Part shown: in pieces, positions 17,572-26,824 of the stretch | How positions within the stretch are numbered: position 1 is the stretch's first letter | Layout: the number at the start of each line of letters is the position of its first letter | Assembly: GCA_947573605.1 (NCBI GenBank) | Contig: CANPGM010000008.1 | Span: 1-64,000, forward strand | Source: an uncultured Roseburia sp. | GTDB taxonomy: Bacteria > Bacillota > Clostridia > Lachnospirales > Lachnospiraceae | Direction: 5' to 3' | DNA: 64,000 nucleotides | Notes under the pieces: generated by a model | Told to the model about the DNA's origin: nothing | Database searches by the model: none | What the model saw: only the letters and a program-made list of their open reading frames with translations | Translations under genes and position numbers: made by a program

Positions 17572-17693
17572 TAGTTTTACGTGGTAATACATCACCACTT
17601 TAAAGTGCAAAAAGGCAACGCAATAGAAGCGTCCGTATCAGTGTGCGATGCGCATTTAAGAGACGCAGGGCGCGGAAAGGCATAGTTATCCCT
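17572..17693 (+). promoter_or_regulatory. Untranslated leader of the his operon
   Basis: About 122 bases with small stems: GTGGT/ACCAC (17581-17598), the palindrome CACTTTAAAGTG and ACGC/GCGT. CAT CAC CAC, three histidine codons, occurs at about 17590-17598 in a frame that stays open from 17581 to a TAG just before hisZ but lacks a ribosome-binding site. The T-box signature AGGGTGG is absent. Regulatory role inferred only. Confidence 0.4.
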
Positions 17694-18884
17694 ATGAAAA
17701 ATCATTTGTTACATACGCCGGAGGGCGTCCGTGATATTTATAACGGAGAATGCGAGAAAAAAATTGTTTTGGAAGAGCGGCTTCGCCAGGTGCTCCGTTC
17801 CTATGGGTATCGTCCGATACAGACGCCAACCTTTGAATTTTTTGATATTTTCGGAAAAGAAATCGGTACGACGCCGTCGAAAGATCTATATAAATTTTTT
17901 GACAGAGAGGGGAATACGCTTGTTCTGCGGCCGGACCTTACGCCTTCTATTGCGAGAGCGGCGGTAAAATATTTTATGGACGAGGATATGCCGATTCGTC
18001 TGTCTTATATTGGCAATACGTTTGTAAATAACAACAGTTATCAGGGGCGTCTTAAGGAGAGTACGCAGCTTGGCGCCGAACTGATCGGCGACGCGTCTGC
18101 GGACGCGGATGCGGAAATGATTGCAATGGTTACGGACTGCCTTCGGGCGGCAGGGTTAAAGGAATTTCAGATCGGGATCGGGCACGCCGGATTTTTTCAA
18201 GGCCTTGCGGAAGCAGCCGGAGCGGACGAAGAAGCGGAGGCGACGCTGCGGAATCTGATATCGAATAAGAACTTTTTCGGCGTAGAGGAATATGTGGAGA
18301 CACTTTCGGTAAAAGAAGAGCTGCGGGAACTGTTTTCTATGCTGAAAAACCCTGATTTGGGCCGGGACGAGTTAACACGGGCGGAAATGCTTTCACAGAA
18401 TTATCCGAAGATTCATGCTGCGGTGCGCAGTCTGTCCGATCTTTTGGAGGCGGCAAAACATTATGGCATTTCGGATTATCTTTCAATTGAGCCGGGGATT
18501 ATCAGCAGTTATCGCTATTATACCGGAATCGTCTTTTCCGGATATACCTTTGGAAGCGGAGAGGCAGTTGTAAAGGGAGGCCGATATGACAGTCTGCTGG
18601 CCTATTTCGGAAAAAAATCCGCTTCCGTCGGGTTTGCAGTTGTAGTTGATCAGCTTATGGCGGCTCTTTCACGCCAGGAGATTGAAATTCCGCTTCCGGA
18701 AAACGGAACGTTAATTCTATACACATCGTCGAATCGGGAGAAAGCGGTTTCGGAAGCCAAAAAACGACGCGCCGCAGGCGGCATTGTCGAGCTGGCAGTA
18801 AAAGATGCGGCAAAATCGGAAGAGGACTATGCCGTCTATGCAGCGGAAAAACATATGACAGAACTTCTGATTATGGAGGATTAG
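17694..18884 (+). CDS. hisZ: ATP phosphoribosyltransferase regulatory subunit HisZ
   Basis: 396 residues. A histidyl-tRNA synthetase paralogue that activates the short form of HisG. Synthetase-like motifs are present (TPEGVRDIYN, RPDLTPSIARAAVKYF, YYTGIVFSGYTFGSGEAVVKGGRYD) while the C-terminal anticodon-binding domain of true HisRS is short. It directly precedes a short HisG, which settles the assignment against HisS. ATG 17694 fits the MKNHLLHTPEGVRD family start; the upstream GTG 17643 is in the leader. Confidence 0.93.
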   Translation: MKNHLLHTPEGVRDIYNGECEKKIVLEERLRQVLRSYGYRPIQTPTFEFFDIFGKEIGTTPSKDLYKFFDREGNTLVLRPDLTPSIARAAVKYFMDEDMPIRLSYIGNTFVNNNSYQGRLKESTQLGAELIGDASADADAEMIAMVTDCLRAAGLKEFQIGIGHAGFFQGLAEAAGADEEAEATLRNLISNKNFFGVEEYVETLSVKEELRELFSMLKNPDLGRDELTRAEMLSQNYPKIHAAVRSLSDLLEAAKHYGISDYLSIEPGIISSYRYYTGIVFSGYTFGSGEAVVKGGRYDSLLAYFGKKSASVGFAVVVDQLMAALSRQEIEIPLPENGTLILYTSSNREKAVSEAKKRRAAGGIVELAVKDAAKSEEDYAVYAAEKHMTELLIMED

Positions 18885-18889
18885 CCGTT

Positions 18890-19546
18890 ATGGAACACTC
18901 AGGATATCTAACGTTTGCACTCGGAAAAGGGAGACTGGCGGGAAACGCATTAAAACTATTTGAACAAATCGGTATTACCTGTGAGGAAATGAAGGAAAAA
19001 GACACCAGGAAGCTTATCTTTGTCAATGAAGAATTAAAGCTGAAATTTTTTCTCGCAAAGGGACCGGATGTACCTACTTATGTTGAGTACGGGGCTGCCG
19101 ATATCGGAATTGTCGGAAAGGATACGATTTTAGAAGAAGGAAGGAACATCTATGAAGTATTGGATTTAGGGTTCGGAAAGTGCCGGATGTGTATTTGCGG
19201 AAAGGAAAGCGCGAAAGAGTTGTTAAAGCATCACGAACTGATCCGCGTCGCAACCAAATACCCCAATATTGCCAAAGATTATTTTTACAATAAGAAGCAC
19301 CAGACGGTGGAAATTATTAAACTGAACGGATCGATTGAACTTGCGCCGATTGTCGGTCTCTCCGAGGTTATATGCGATATTGTAGAAACCGGTTCCACAC
19401 TGTATGAAAACGGACTGGTTGTGTTGGAGGAGGTCTGTCCGCTGTCGGCGCGGATGGTAGTCAATCAGGTCAGTATGAAAATGGAGCATGAGCGCATTTC
19501 AGAGCTGATTTCCAATCTGAAACGGATACAGAACAAAGACCGCTGA
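18890..19546 (+). CDS. hisG: ATP phosphoribosyltransferase catalytic subunit, short form
   Basis: 218 residues. Commits ATP and PRPP to histidine synthesis. The short form lacks the C-terminal regulatory domain and needs HisZ, its upstream neighbour. Motifs: LTFALGKGRL at the N-terminus, AADIGIVGKDTI, and the PRPP-binding region ICDIVETGSTLYENGL. GGAGG in the hisZ 3' end serves as ribosome-binding site. Its stop codon is part of the next stem. Confidence 0.96.
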   Translation: MEHSGYLTFALGKGRLAGNALKLFEQIGITCEEMKEKDTRKLIFVNEELKLKFFLAKGPDVPTYVEYGAADIGIVGKDTILEEGRNIYEVLDLGFGKCRMCICGKESAKELLKHHELIRVATKYPNIAKDYFYNKKHQTVEIIKLNGSIELAPIVGLSEVICDIVETGSTLYENGLVVLEEVCPLSARMVVNQVSMKMEHERISELISNLKRIQNKDR

Positions 19547-19551
19547 AGCGG
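19540..19551 (+). promoter_or_regulatory. CCGCT stem plus GAATGAGGG module (before hisD)
   Basis: CCGCT (19540-19544) pairs with AGCGG (19547-19551) with only a GA loop, and the hisG stop TGA is at 19544-19546. CAGAATGAGGGACAGT then leads to the hisD ATG at 19568. A ribosome terminating at hisG would melt this stem, so it could couple hisG and hisD translation. Confidence 0.55.
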
Positions 19552-19567
19552 CAGAATGAGGGACAGT

Positions 19568-20857
19568 ATGAGAATTTTACAATTGACAAAGGAAACGCGG
19601 GAAAATATTCTGGATAACTTACTGAAAAGAAGTCCGAATTCCTACGGAACATATGAAGCGAAAGTAAATGAAATCATTCAGGACGTTCGCGAAAACGGCG
19701 ATAGCGCTGTTTTTTCCTATACAAAAAAATTTGACGGAGCAAAAATTGATGCGTCAAATATTCTTGTGACGGAAGAGGAAATCAAAGAAGCGTATGAAAA
19801 AGTAGATCCAAAGCTTCTGGCGATTATTCGGAAATCATTGGTGAATATTCGGGAATATCACGAAAAGCAACGGCAGTATTCCTGGTTTGACTCCAAAGAA
19901 AACGGTATTATATTAGGACAGAAAGTTACACCGTTAAAAAACGTAGGCGTGTACGTGCCCGGCGGAAAGGCCGTATATCCGTCTTCCGTACTGATGAACG
20001 TGATACCGGCGAAAGCGGCGGGAGTGGACCGTATTATTATGACGACGCCTCCGGGACCAGACGGAAAAGTGTTTCCGTCCACATTAGTTGCCGCGAACGA
20101 GGCGGGAGTCGACCGGATTTATAAAGCGGGCGGCGCGCAGGCCGTCGCGGCTATGGCGTTCGGCACCGAAAGCATTCCGAAGACAGATAAAATTGTGGGA
20201 CCCGGCAATATTTATGTTGCTCTGGCCAAAAAGGCCGTATTCGGTTATGTCAGTATTGACTCTATCGCCGGACCAAGCGAAATTCTGGTTCTTGCAGACG
20301 AAAGTGCAAATCCGAGATTTGTCGCAGCGGATCTTCTTTCCCAGGCAGAGCACGACGAAATGGCTTCCGCGATTTTAATTACGACAAGCAAAAGTCTCGC
20401 AGAGCGGGTATCCGAAGAGGCAGAAGCGTTTGCCGGACAGCTTTCAAGAGAAAAAATTATTCGTGCTTCACTGGAAAATTACGGTTATATTTTAGTTGCG
20501 GACACGATGGAGGACGCCATTGAGACGGTAAACGAAATTGCATCGGAGCATTTGGAAATTATGACAAAAGACCCGTTTGAGGTGATGACGAAAATCCGCA
20601 ATGCCGGAGCGATTTTTATCGGAGCATATTCAAGCGAACCGTTGGGCGATTACTTTGCAGGTCCCAATCATGTACTGCCGACAAACGGCACGGCAAAATT
20701 TTTCTCTCCGCTGAGCGTGGATGATTTTATTAAAAAATCAAGCATTATTTCCTATTCCAGAGAAGCGCTTCTGCCCGTTTATCAGGATATAGTGCAGTTT
20801 GCCGAATGTGAGGAATTGACAGCGCACGCAAATTCGATTAAAGTGAGGATAGAATAG
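19568..20857 (+). CDS. hisD: Histidinol dehydrogenase
   Basis: 429 residues. Zinc enzyme that oxidises histidinol to histidine with two NAD. Conserved stretches: VPGGKAVYPSSVLMNVIPAK, GAQAVAAMAFGTESIP, IVGPGNIYVALAK, the zinc/catalytic LSQAEHDEMASAILIT and SEHLEIM, and GPNHVLPTNGTA. Start 19568 matches family starts (MRILQLT); the ATG at 19556 is the decoy in the ribosome-binding segment. Its stop abuts the hisB start with no gap. Confidence 0.96.
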   Translation: MRILQLTKETRENILDNLLKRSPNSYGTYEAKVNEIIQDVRENGDSAVFSYTKKFDGAKIDASNILVTEEEIKEAYEKVDPKLLAIIRKSLVNIREYHEKQRQYSWFDSKENGIILGQKVTPLKNVGVYVPGGKAVYPSSVLMNVIPAKAAGVDRIIMTTPPGPDGKVFPSTLVAANEAGVDRIYKAGGAQAVAAMAFGTESIPKTDKIVGPGNIYVALAKKAVFGYVSIDSIAGPSEILVLADESANPRFVAADLLSQAEHDEMASAILITTSKSLAERVSEEAEAFAGQLSREKIIRASLENYGYILVADTMEDAIETVNEIASEHLEIMTKDPFEVMTKIRNAGAIFIGAYSSEPLGDYFAGPNHVLPTNGTAKFFSPLSVDDFIKKSSIISYSREALLPVYQDIVQFAECEELTAHANSIKVRIE

Positions 20858-21445
20858 ATGGAACGAAGGGCGGAAGTATTAAGGAAAACAAAAGAAACGG
20901 ATATTGCAATGACTTTTTCGCTGGACGGTACGGGACAGTATTCCGTATCTACCGGAATCGGGTTTTTTGACCATATGCTCGAAGGGTTTGCCCGGCATGG
21001 TTTCTTTGATTTAAGAGTGAACGTAGTCGGAGACCTTGTGGTCGACGGCCATCATACAATTGAAGATACCGGAATCGTACTCGGGGATGCGATCAAAAAA
21101 GCAGTCGGCGATAAAACGGGAATCAAACGGTTCGGAAGCTGTATTCTGCCGATGGACGAGACGCTTGTCCTTTGTGCCGTTGATTTATCCGGAAGACCGT
21201 ATCTTGGATTTGACGATGTATTTACAACAGAGCGAATCGGCTATATGGACACGGAAACGATCCGGGAGTTTTTCTACGCCGTTTCCTGCCATGCCGGTAT
21301 GAATCTGCATTTAAAAGTACTTTCCGGCGGAAATAATCATCATATGGCGGAAGCCATGTTTAAAGCGTTTGCAAAAGCATTGGACGAAGCCGTCGGCTTC
21401 GATTCGCGAATTACAGATGTTTTGACGACAAAAGGAAGCTTATAA
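20858..21445 (+). CDS. hisB: Imidazoleglycerol-phosphate dehydratase
   Basis: 195 residues, single-function bacterial HisB. Manganese enzyme, step six of histidine synthesis. Duplicated metal motifs are visible: FFDHMLEGFARHG, DGHHTIEDTGIVLG, SCHAGMNLHL and GGNNHHMAEAMFKAFAKAL. The ATG follows the hisD TAG immediately, so translation is probably coupled. Confidence 0.96.
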   Translation: MERRAEVLRKTKETDIAMTFSLDGTGQYSVSTGIGFFDHMLEGFARHGFFDLRVNVVGDLVVDGHHTIEDTGIVLGDAIKKAVGDKTGIKRFGSCILPMDETLVLCAVDLSGRPYLGFDDVFTTERIGYMDTETIREFFYAVSCHAGMNLHLKVLSGGNNHHMAEAMFKAFAKALDEAVGFDSRITDVLTTKGSL

Positions 21446-21481
21446 GTAATTTTTGCACGGAGAGGATTAGAAGAAATTGAT

Positions 21482-22765
21482 ATGGAACAGAAAAATATTG
21501 TTTCCGTTATCTATCTGAAAAACGGAAATGCAGTCAGGGGAATTAATGATTTTACAATTGTCTACGAAAATGTGATTGAGCTTGCAAAGCTGTATAACGA
21601 CAGCGGAATTGACAAAATTATGATTTTTGATCTGTCCGCGGACGACGAAGAGCATGAGCGCAATATTCATGTAATAAAAAATATCAATCGGAATATCGAA
21701 ATTAAGGTTTGCGCCGGCGGCAATATCAACCGCATGGAGGATATTAAGAAGTTTTTTTACGCCGGATGTCTGCAGGTTATTTTAAACGGATCGAAAACGA
21801 ATGCTTTTGAACTGGCGCAGGAGGCAAGTAAACGTTTCGGCAAAGACCGGATTCTGGCGTCTGTAAATAATGTGGATTTTATTTTTAAAAATCAGAGCGG
21901 AATCAGCGAAAACTTCCATGAGCTTCTGGTGCTGAATAAAAATGTCATAGACGCGATTGAAAGTATGACGGATATTCCTTATGTGGTAAAATTGGATTCA
22001 TTTAATTATGAGGAAATATTTTCGATTTTAAAGAGAAATAATGTACGCGGAATCTCCGGAGACGTAATCAGTTTTCCGGATATGGACGTTATGGAAATGA
22101 AATCGCAGCTTTCCGCTTCAGGGATTAAGATGGATAATTTTGAACCGGCGCTGAAATGGAAAGACTTAAAGAAAAATTCCGACGGAATGGTGCCGGTCAT
22201 TGTCCAGGACTATCGAACAGACGAAGTATTAATGCTTGCCTATATGAACGAAGAGGCGTTCTATGCGACCATTAACAGCGGGAAAATGACGTATTTTAGC
22301 AGGAGCAGACAGGAGCTTTGGAAAAAGGGCACGACTTCCGGCCATATCCAGTATGTGAAGTCTCTGACGGCGGACTGCGATTATGATACGATTTTAGCGA
22401 AGGTGTCGCAAATCGGAGCAGCCTGTCATACGGGGAATACAAGCTGTTTCTTCAATGAAATCGTAAAAAAGGAGTATATTGAGAAGAATCCCTTAAAAGT
22501 ATTCGAGGACGTATATTCCATTATTATGGATCGAAAAGAACATCCCAAAGAAGGCTCTTATACGAACTATCTGTTTGACAAGGGGCTGGATAAAATTTTA
22601 AAGAAATGCGGAGAGGAGTGCACCGAGATTGTGATCGCTGCCAAAAATCCGAATCCGGAGGAAATCAAATATGAAATTTCCGACTTTCTCTACCACATGA
22701 TGATATTAATGGCGGAAAAGGGGATTACCTGGGAAGACGTTACGTTAGAACTTTCACAAAGGTAA
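21482..22765 (+). CDS. hisI: HisF-like/HisI/HisE fusion: PRA cyclohydrolase and PRA-ATP pyrophosphatase with a degenerate barrel
   Basis: 427 residues in three parts. Residues 1-215 align to HisF without gaps at the start ([36 protein letters not shown]), but the two catalytic aspartates of HisF (Asp11, Asp130 in Thermotoga numbering) are Tyr11 and Asn129. Residues 225-330 are HisI ([23 protein letters not shown] at 298-303, ACHTGNTSC zinc site at 314-322). Residues 340-427 are HisE ([22 protein letters not shown]). HisI and HisE look intact and do steps two and three; the barrel probably has no HisF activity. Last gene of the his operon; hisC, hisH, hisA and hisF are not in the window. Confidence 0.88.
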   Translation: MEQKNIVSVIYLKNGNAVRGINDFTIVYENVIELAKLYNDSGIDKIMIFDLSADDEEHERNIHVIKNINRNIEIKVCAGGNINRMEDIKKFFYAGCLQVILNGSKTNAFELAQEASKRFGKDRILASVNNVDFIFKNQSGISENFHELLVLNKNVIDAIESMTDIPYVVKLDSFNYEEIFSILKRNNVRGISGDVISFPDMDVMEMKSQLSASGIKMDNFEPALKWKDLKKNSDGMVPVIVQDYRTDEVLMLAYMNEEAFYATINSGKMTYFSRSRQELWKKGTTSGHIQYVKSLTADCDYDTILAKVSQIGAACHTGNTSCFFNEIVKKEYIEKNPLKVFEDVYSIIMDRKEHPKEGSYTNYLFDKGLDKILKKCGEECTEIVIAAKNPNPEEIKYEISDFLYHMMILMAEKGITWEDVTLELSQR

Positions 22766-22792
22766 TATTTCTCCGAAAGGAACGGCGGTTTT

Positions 22793-23815
22793 ATGAAACG
22801 ATTATATCAGGCGGACTTTATCAGAGTAATCAGCACGTTTGGAATCATTATCTTTCACTTTTCATCGGAAATGGCTGCAAGAGGCATTTCCGGCCCCCGT
22901 CCGCTTTACCAGTCTGCTAATTTCAGTTTCGGCAGTCTGTTTGTAACGGTATTTTTTCTGTTATCCGGCGGAATGGTGCATTATTCTTTTGAGAATGGCC
23001 GCTATTCTGTCGGACAATATTATAAAAAACGGTTTTTAAGCATTTTTCCGGCCTTTTATCTGATTTTTTTCCCCTTGTTTCTTCGTGCGGCGTTTAAACA
23101 CGGCAGTCTTTTCTACAACGGTCATCCCACATCTTTTTTGCTGTCCGTTACAGGAATGGACGGTTATTTCAGTTATCGTTTTTCCACCTATTATCAAATC
23201 GGAGAATGGTTTTTAGGCGCGTTGATACTGCTTTATCTTGTTTATCCGCTGCTGAATTTCTGCGCTGCAAGATACAAGATTATTACTACAATTATTATTG
23301 TTTTTTTGTATATCAGTGTGTTTTTTATGGGAGATTTGTTCCGAATCAACGATTTTCAGAATTTTTTCTCCTGTCTGATTAGCTTTTGGTTTGGAATGCT
23401 TTTGATCGAACAACGGAATTACCTGTGCAGGATCAGAGGTTACGGGTGGATCAGCGCCGGAATTTTATTCGTGCTATTATTTGTAAAGCTTCCGGTAAAC
23501 GGAAATGTATTGTCGCACCTTGCGGGATTTTTCTGTTTTCTTTCCCTTTATGCGACGGGAGAAGCCGTAATGAAAGTTACTCCGTTATGTAAAACAGTGT
23601 GCGAGATAAGCTCTATTTCTTATCCGGTGTATTTAGTTCATCATGTGCTGCTTGTTGCTTTTATCGAACGCCTGCCTTTCGAACAATGGTCTGCGTTGCG
23701 CCTGTCTTTCTATCTGGCTGCGGCGGCTGCGCTTATTTTAATTGCCGGAGCGGCAGTTGATTTTATTCTGCGGCGGCTGCGCGGTTTTTTCCGTCTGCAT
23801 ATAAAAAAACAATGA
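22793..23815 (+). CDS. Acyltransferase 3 family membrane protein
   Basis: 340 residues, about ten membrane spans. The family (OafA/YrhL type) moves acyl groups onto extracellular sugars or peptidoglycan. The N-terminal RLYQADFIRVISTFGIIIFHF carries the conserved catalytic-type His, and YPVYLVHHVLL near the C-terminus is typical. No SGNH partner domain, so the acceptor is unknown. It follows the his operon by 27 bases with its own AAAGGAA site and may be co-transcribed by chance. Confidence 0.82.
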   Translation: MKRLYQADFIRVISTFGIIIFHFSSEMAARGISGPRPLYQSANFSFGSLFVTVFFLLSGGMVHYSFENGRYSVGQYYKKRFLSIFPAFYLIFFPLFLRAAFKHGSLFYNGHPTSFLLSVTGMDGYFSYRFSTYYQIGEWFLGALILLYLVYPLLNFCAARYKIITTIIIVFLYISVFFMGDLFRINDFQNFFSCLISFWFGMLLIEQRNYLCRIRGYGWISAGILFVLLFVKLPVNGNVLSHLAGFFCFLSLYATGEAVMKVTPLCKTVCEISSISYPVYLVHHVLLVAFIERLPFEQWSALRLSFYLAAAAALILIAGAAVDFILRRLRGFFRLHIKKQ

Positions 23816-23868
23816 TATATTTTCGGTTTTGCCATATATTGTATTAAAAAGTTTGTCTTGGGTGGCAT

Positions 23869-24216
23869 ATGGTAGACGATTATGCGGTAAGACGCCGCGA
23901 ATATGTGGCTGAAATCAGAAAGTCCTTTGAAGGAGGAGCGGAAACGGAAGAAGGAGAAGGGCGATTCGAACAGACGGAAGAGGGATTGCCGCTTTTGTTT
24001 CTGAAAATAAAGTTTTTTGTTGCAGCCTGTATTTTTGTATCTTTTTTATTCTGTAAATATAACGGATACGATTTTTACCGTTTTACTCCTGCCGAAGTGA
24101 TTGAAATGATTTCGGATAATCAGTATTATACAAAACTGCAGAATTATGTTATGATACAGGAACAGGATTCTGAAAACGGCGGAGAAGACCCCCTGAATCC
24201 TTCAGAAAAACAGTAA
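23869..24216 (+). CDS. Hypothetical single-span membrane protein
   Basis: 115 residues. A charged cytosolic N-terminus (about 1-40, with a Glu/Gly-rich stretch), one membrane span (about 44-60, LKIKFFVAACIFVSFLFC), then an extracellular tail with a tyrosine-rich segment and acidic end. No family recognised. The ribosome-binding site (GGGTGG) is modest. It sits 22 bases before the TIGR03960 radical SAM gene and is probably in the same transcript. Confidence 0.6.
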   Translation: MVDDYAVRRREYVAEIRKSFEGGAETEEGEGRFEQTEEGLPLLFLKIKFFVAACIFVSFLFCKYNGYDFYRFTPAEVIEMISDNQYYTKLQNYVMIQEQDSENGGEDPLNPSEKQ

Positions 24217-24238
24217 CGAACAGAAAGGAATAGACCGG

Positions 24239-26107
24239 ATGATAAAATTAGCTTTATCGGATGAAATACTGATGAAAATCGATAAACCGGCGCGTTATAT
24301 CGGCAACGAGCTGAATAGTGTAAAAAAAAGGCCGGAGACGGTTTCCATCCGATTTGTAATGTGCTTTCCCGATGTATATGAGATCGGGATGTCGCATCTT
24401 GGCATCCAGATTTTATATGATATGTTTAATAAAAGGCAGGACGTCTGGTGCGAGCGGGTCTATTCGCCCTGGCCGGACCTTCATAAAATAATGAAAGAGG
24501 AGGAGATTCCTTTATTTTCTCTGGAATCTCAGGAACCGGTAAAAAACTCGGATTTTCTCGGTATTACGTTACAATATGAAATGTGCTACACGAATGTGTT
24601 ACAAATTCTGGATCTGAGCGGAATTCCGCTTTCCGCGTGCGAACGCGGAGAAAATGATCCGATTGTAATCGGGGGAGGGCCGTGCGCTTACAATCCGGAA
24701 CCGATTGCAGAGTTTTTTGATCTGTTTTATATCGGCGAGGGCGAAACGTCTTATGATGCGCTTTTTGATCTGTATAAGGAAAAAAAGCGGCATGGCGCTT
24801 CCAGGATAGAATTTTTGCGTGCGGCCGCAGGGATACCGGGGATTTACGTACCCTCGCTCTATGCGGTTTCTTATCGGGCGGACGGTACCATAGATTCGTT
24901 TCGGCCGCTTTATGAAGACGTTCCGTCTATTGTACAGAAACAGGTAGTAACGGATATGACGGATGCAGTCTATCCCGAAAAACCGATTGTTCCGTTTCTG
25001 AAGGCGACGCAGGACCGTGTTGTGCTCGAAATCCAGCGCGGCTGTATCCGCGGCTGCCGATTCTGTCAGGCCGGAATGATTTACCGCCCGACGCGCGAAA
25101 AGAGTACGGAGCGCTTGAAAGAACTTGCCGTTCAAATGCTGAAATCGACCGGACATGAGGAGATTTCCTTAAGTTCTTTAAGCTCTTCCGATTATACGCA
25201 GCTTAAGGAACTTGTCAATTTTTTGATTGAGGAATGCCGGGAGCGGAGAGTCAATATATCTTTACCGTCCCTTCGCATTGACGCATTTTCGCTTGACGTG
25301 ATGAGTAAGGTACAGGACGTCAGGAAAAGCAGTCTGACGTTTGCCCCGGAAGCAGGCTCACAGAGGCTGCGAGACGTAATTAACAAGGGCCTGACAGAGG
25401 AGTCGATCTTAAACGGCGCCAAAATGGCGTTTTCAGGCGGTTGGAATAAGGTAAAGTTTTATTTTATGCTGGGACTTCCGACCGAAACAGCGGAGGACAT
25501 GCGGGCAATTGCGGATCTGGCAAATGCGGCCGCAGCGCTCTATTATGAAACAGTGCCGAAAGAGAACCGGAACGGAAAATGCCAGATCACCGTCAGCACC
25601 TCTTTTTTTGTTCCGAAACCGTTCACTCCGTTTCAGTGGGCCGGCATGTATCCGCCGAAAGAATATATAAACAGGGCAAAAGTCGTCAACGACTCGATTC
25701 ATGCGCAGTTAAACCGAAAAAGTATCAAATATAACTGGCATGAGGCAGATGTCACGGTGCTTGAGGGCATACTTGCGCGCGGAGACAGAAAGGTTGGACA
25801 GGCTATACGCAGAGTATATGAAAAAGGCGGCATTTTTGACGCATGGTCCGAATTTTTCTGTTACGAGCGATGGCTTGACGCTTTTGCGGAATGCGGAATT
25901 GATCCTGATTTTTATACATTGCGGGAGCGGGATCCCGAAGAGATATTTCCGTGGGATTTTATTGACGCAGGTGTAACGAAAGAATTTTTATTGCGGGAAT
26001 GGAAGAACGCGATGCAGGCATCCGTATCTCCAAACTGCCGTATGCGGTGTATGGGCTGCGGGGCGAATAAATACGGGGGAGGTGTCTGCTTTGAAGATAA
26101 GAATTAA
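24239..26107 (+). CDS. TIGR03960-type B12-binding radical SAM protein
   Basis: 622 residues. N-terminal B12-binding-like domain (about 20-190, FPDVYEIGMSHLGIQILYDMF; IGGGPCAYNPEPIAEFFD), then radical SAM core with C269-x3-C273-x2-C276 (RGCIRGCRFC). The C-terminus holds a second Cys cluster (CRMRCMGCGANKYGGGVC). It overlaps the DUF2344 gene by 17 bases; the two occur as neighbours or as a single fused gene in many Clostridia. The substrate is unknown, with RNA modification a plausible guess because an RNase and ribosome genes follow. Confidence 0.88.
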   Translation: MIKLALSDEILMKIDKPARYIGNELNSVKKRPETVSIRFVMCFPDVYEIGMSHLGIQILYDMFNKRQDVWCERVYSPWPDLHKIMKEEEIPLFSLESQEPVKNSDFLGITLQYEMCYTNVLQILDLSGIPLSACERGENDPIVIGGGPCAYNPEPIAEFFDLFYIGEGETSYDALFDLYKEKKRHGASRIEFLRAAAGIPGIYVPSLYAVSYRADGTIDSFRPLYEDVPSIVQKQVVTDMTDAVYPEKPIVPFLKATQDRVVLEIQRGCIRGCRFCQAGMIYRPTREKSTERLKELAVQMLKSTGHEEISLSSLSSSDYTQLKELVNFLIEECRERRVNISLPSLRIDAFSLDVMSKVQDVRKSSLTFAPEAGSQRLRDVINKGLTEESILNGAKMAFSGGWNKVKFYFMLGLPTETAEDMRAIADLANAAAALYYETVPKENRNGKCQITVSTSFFVPKPFTPFQWAGMYPPKEYINRAKVVNDSIHAQLNRKSIKYNWHEADVTVLEGILARGDRKVGQAIRRVYEKGGIFDAWSEFFCYERWLDAFAECGIDPDFYTLRERDPEEIFPWDFIDAGVTKEFLLREWKNAMQASVSPNCRMRCMGCGANKYGGGVCFEDKN

Positions 26108-26813
26108 GTTCAGAAAATACGGCGTTATGAAATTTATCGGACATCTGGATATGATGCGCTATTTCCAAAAAGCCATGCGACGGGCGGAAATTGACATCTG
26201 CTATTCGGAAGGGTTTTCTCCGCATCAGATTATGTCGTTTGCCGCGCCGCTCGGGGTCGGCATTACAAGCGACGGAGAGTATTTTGATATTGAAGCAGGC
26301 CATTCGCAAAGTACGGCCTGCGCCATAAAAATGTTAAACGATACAATGGTAGAGGGGGTAGAAATAACCGGATATGTCAGGCTGCCCGATCATGCCAAAC
26401 CGGCAATGTCTGTCGTGGCTGCCGCAGATTATACCCTTTCATTCCGGGAAGGAGTAAACCCGCCGGCCTTAAAATCGGAATTTGCGGCTGCACTTAACCG
26501 ATTTTTTACCGAACAGACGGAGGTACTTATTACAAAAAAAACGAAAAGAAGCGAAAAAACAATGGATCTAAAAAAGCTGGTATATGATTTTCATATGGAA
26601 GGAACAGAAACGCAGCCTATATTTTATCTTAATTTAAGTACGGGAAGCCAGGATAACTTAAAACCGGAGCTGGCGGTGGCAGCGCTTTTTTCAGATATGG
26701 GCATTTCGTTTCCGTCGGATAGTCTTATGATACATCGGCTTGATGTGTATGCGGTTTCGGAAAACGGAAGAGATTTTGTTTCACTGTTGGATATGGGCAG
26801 CGTGATTGAATAG
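26091..26813 (+). CDS. TIGR03936 family protein (DUF2344), radical SAM partner
   Basis: 240 residues beginning KIRIKFRKYGVMKFIGHLD, the DUF2344 signature, with FSPHQIMSFAAPLGVGITSDGEYFDIE. No catalytic motif is known. The TTG at 26091 is preferred because GGGGGAGG is eight bases upstream and homologues start at MKIRIKF; a GTG at 26082 overlaps that site. Expected to act with the upstream radical SAM protein. Confidence 0.85.
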   Translation: MKIRIKFRKYGVMKFIGHLDMMRYFQKAMRRAEIDICYSEGFSPHQIMSFAAPLGVGITSDGEYFDIEAGHSQSTACAIKMLNDTMVEGVEITGYVRLPDHAKPAMSVVAAADYTLSFREGVNPPALKSEFAAALNRFFTEQTEVLITKKTKRSEKTMDLKKLVYDFHMEGTETQPIFYLNLSTGSQDNLKPELAVAALFSDMGISFPSDSLMIHRLDVYAVSENGRDFVSLLDMGSVIE

Positions 26814-26824
26814 CGGGTATTAAC

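Noticed and set aside
17572-17693. T-box riboswitch before hisZ
   Set aside because: The conserved AGGGTGG antiterminator sequence and a terminator with T-tract are both absent, and the leader is too short.
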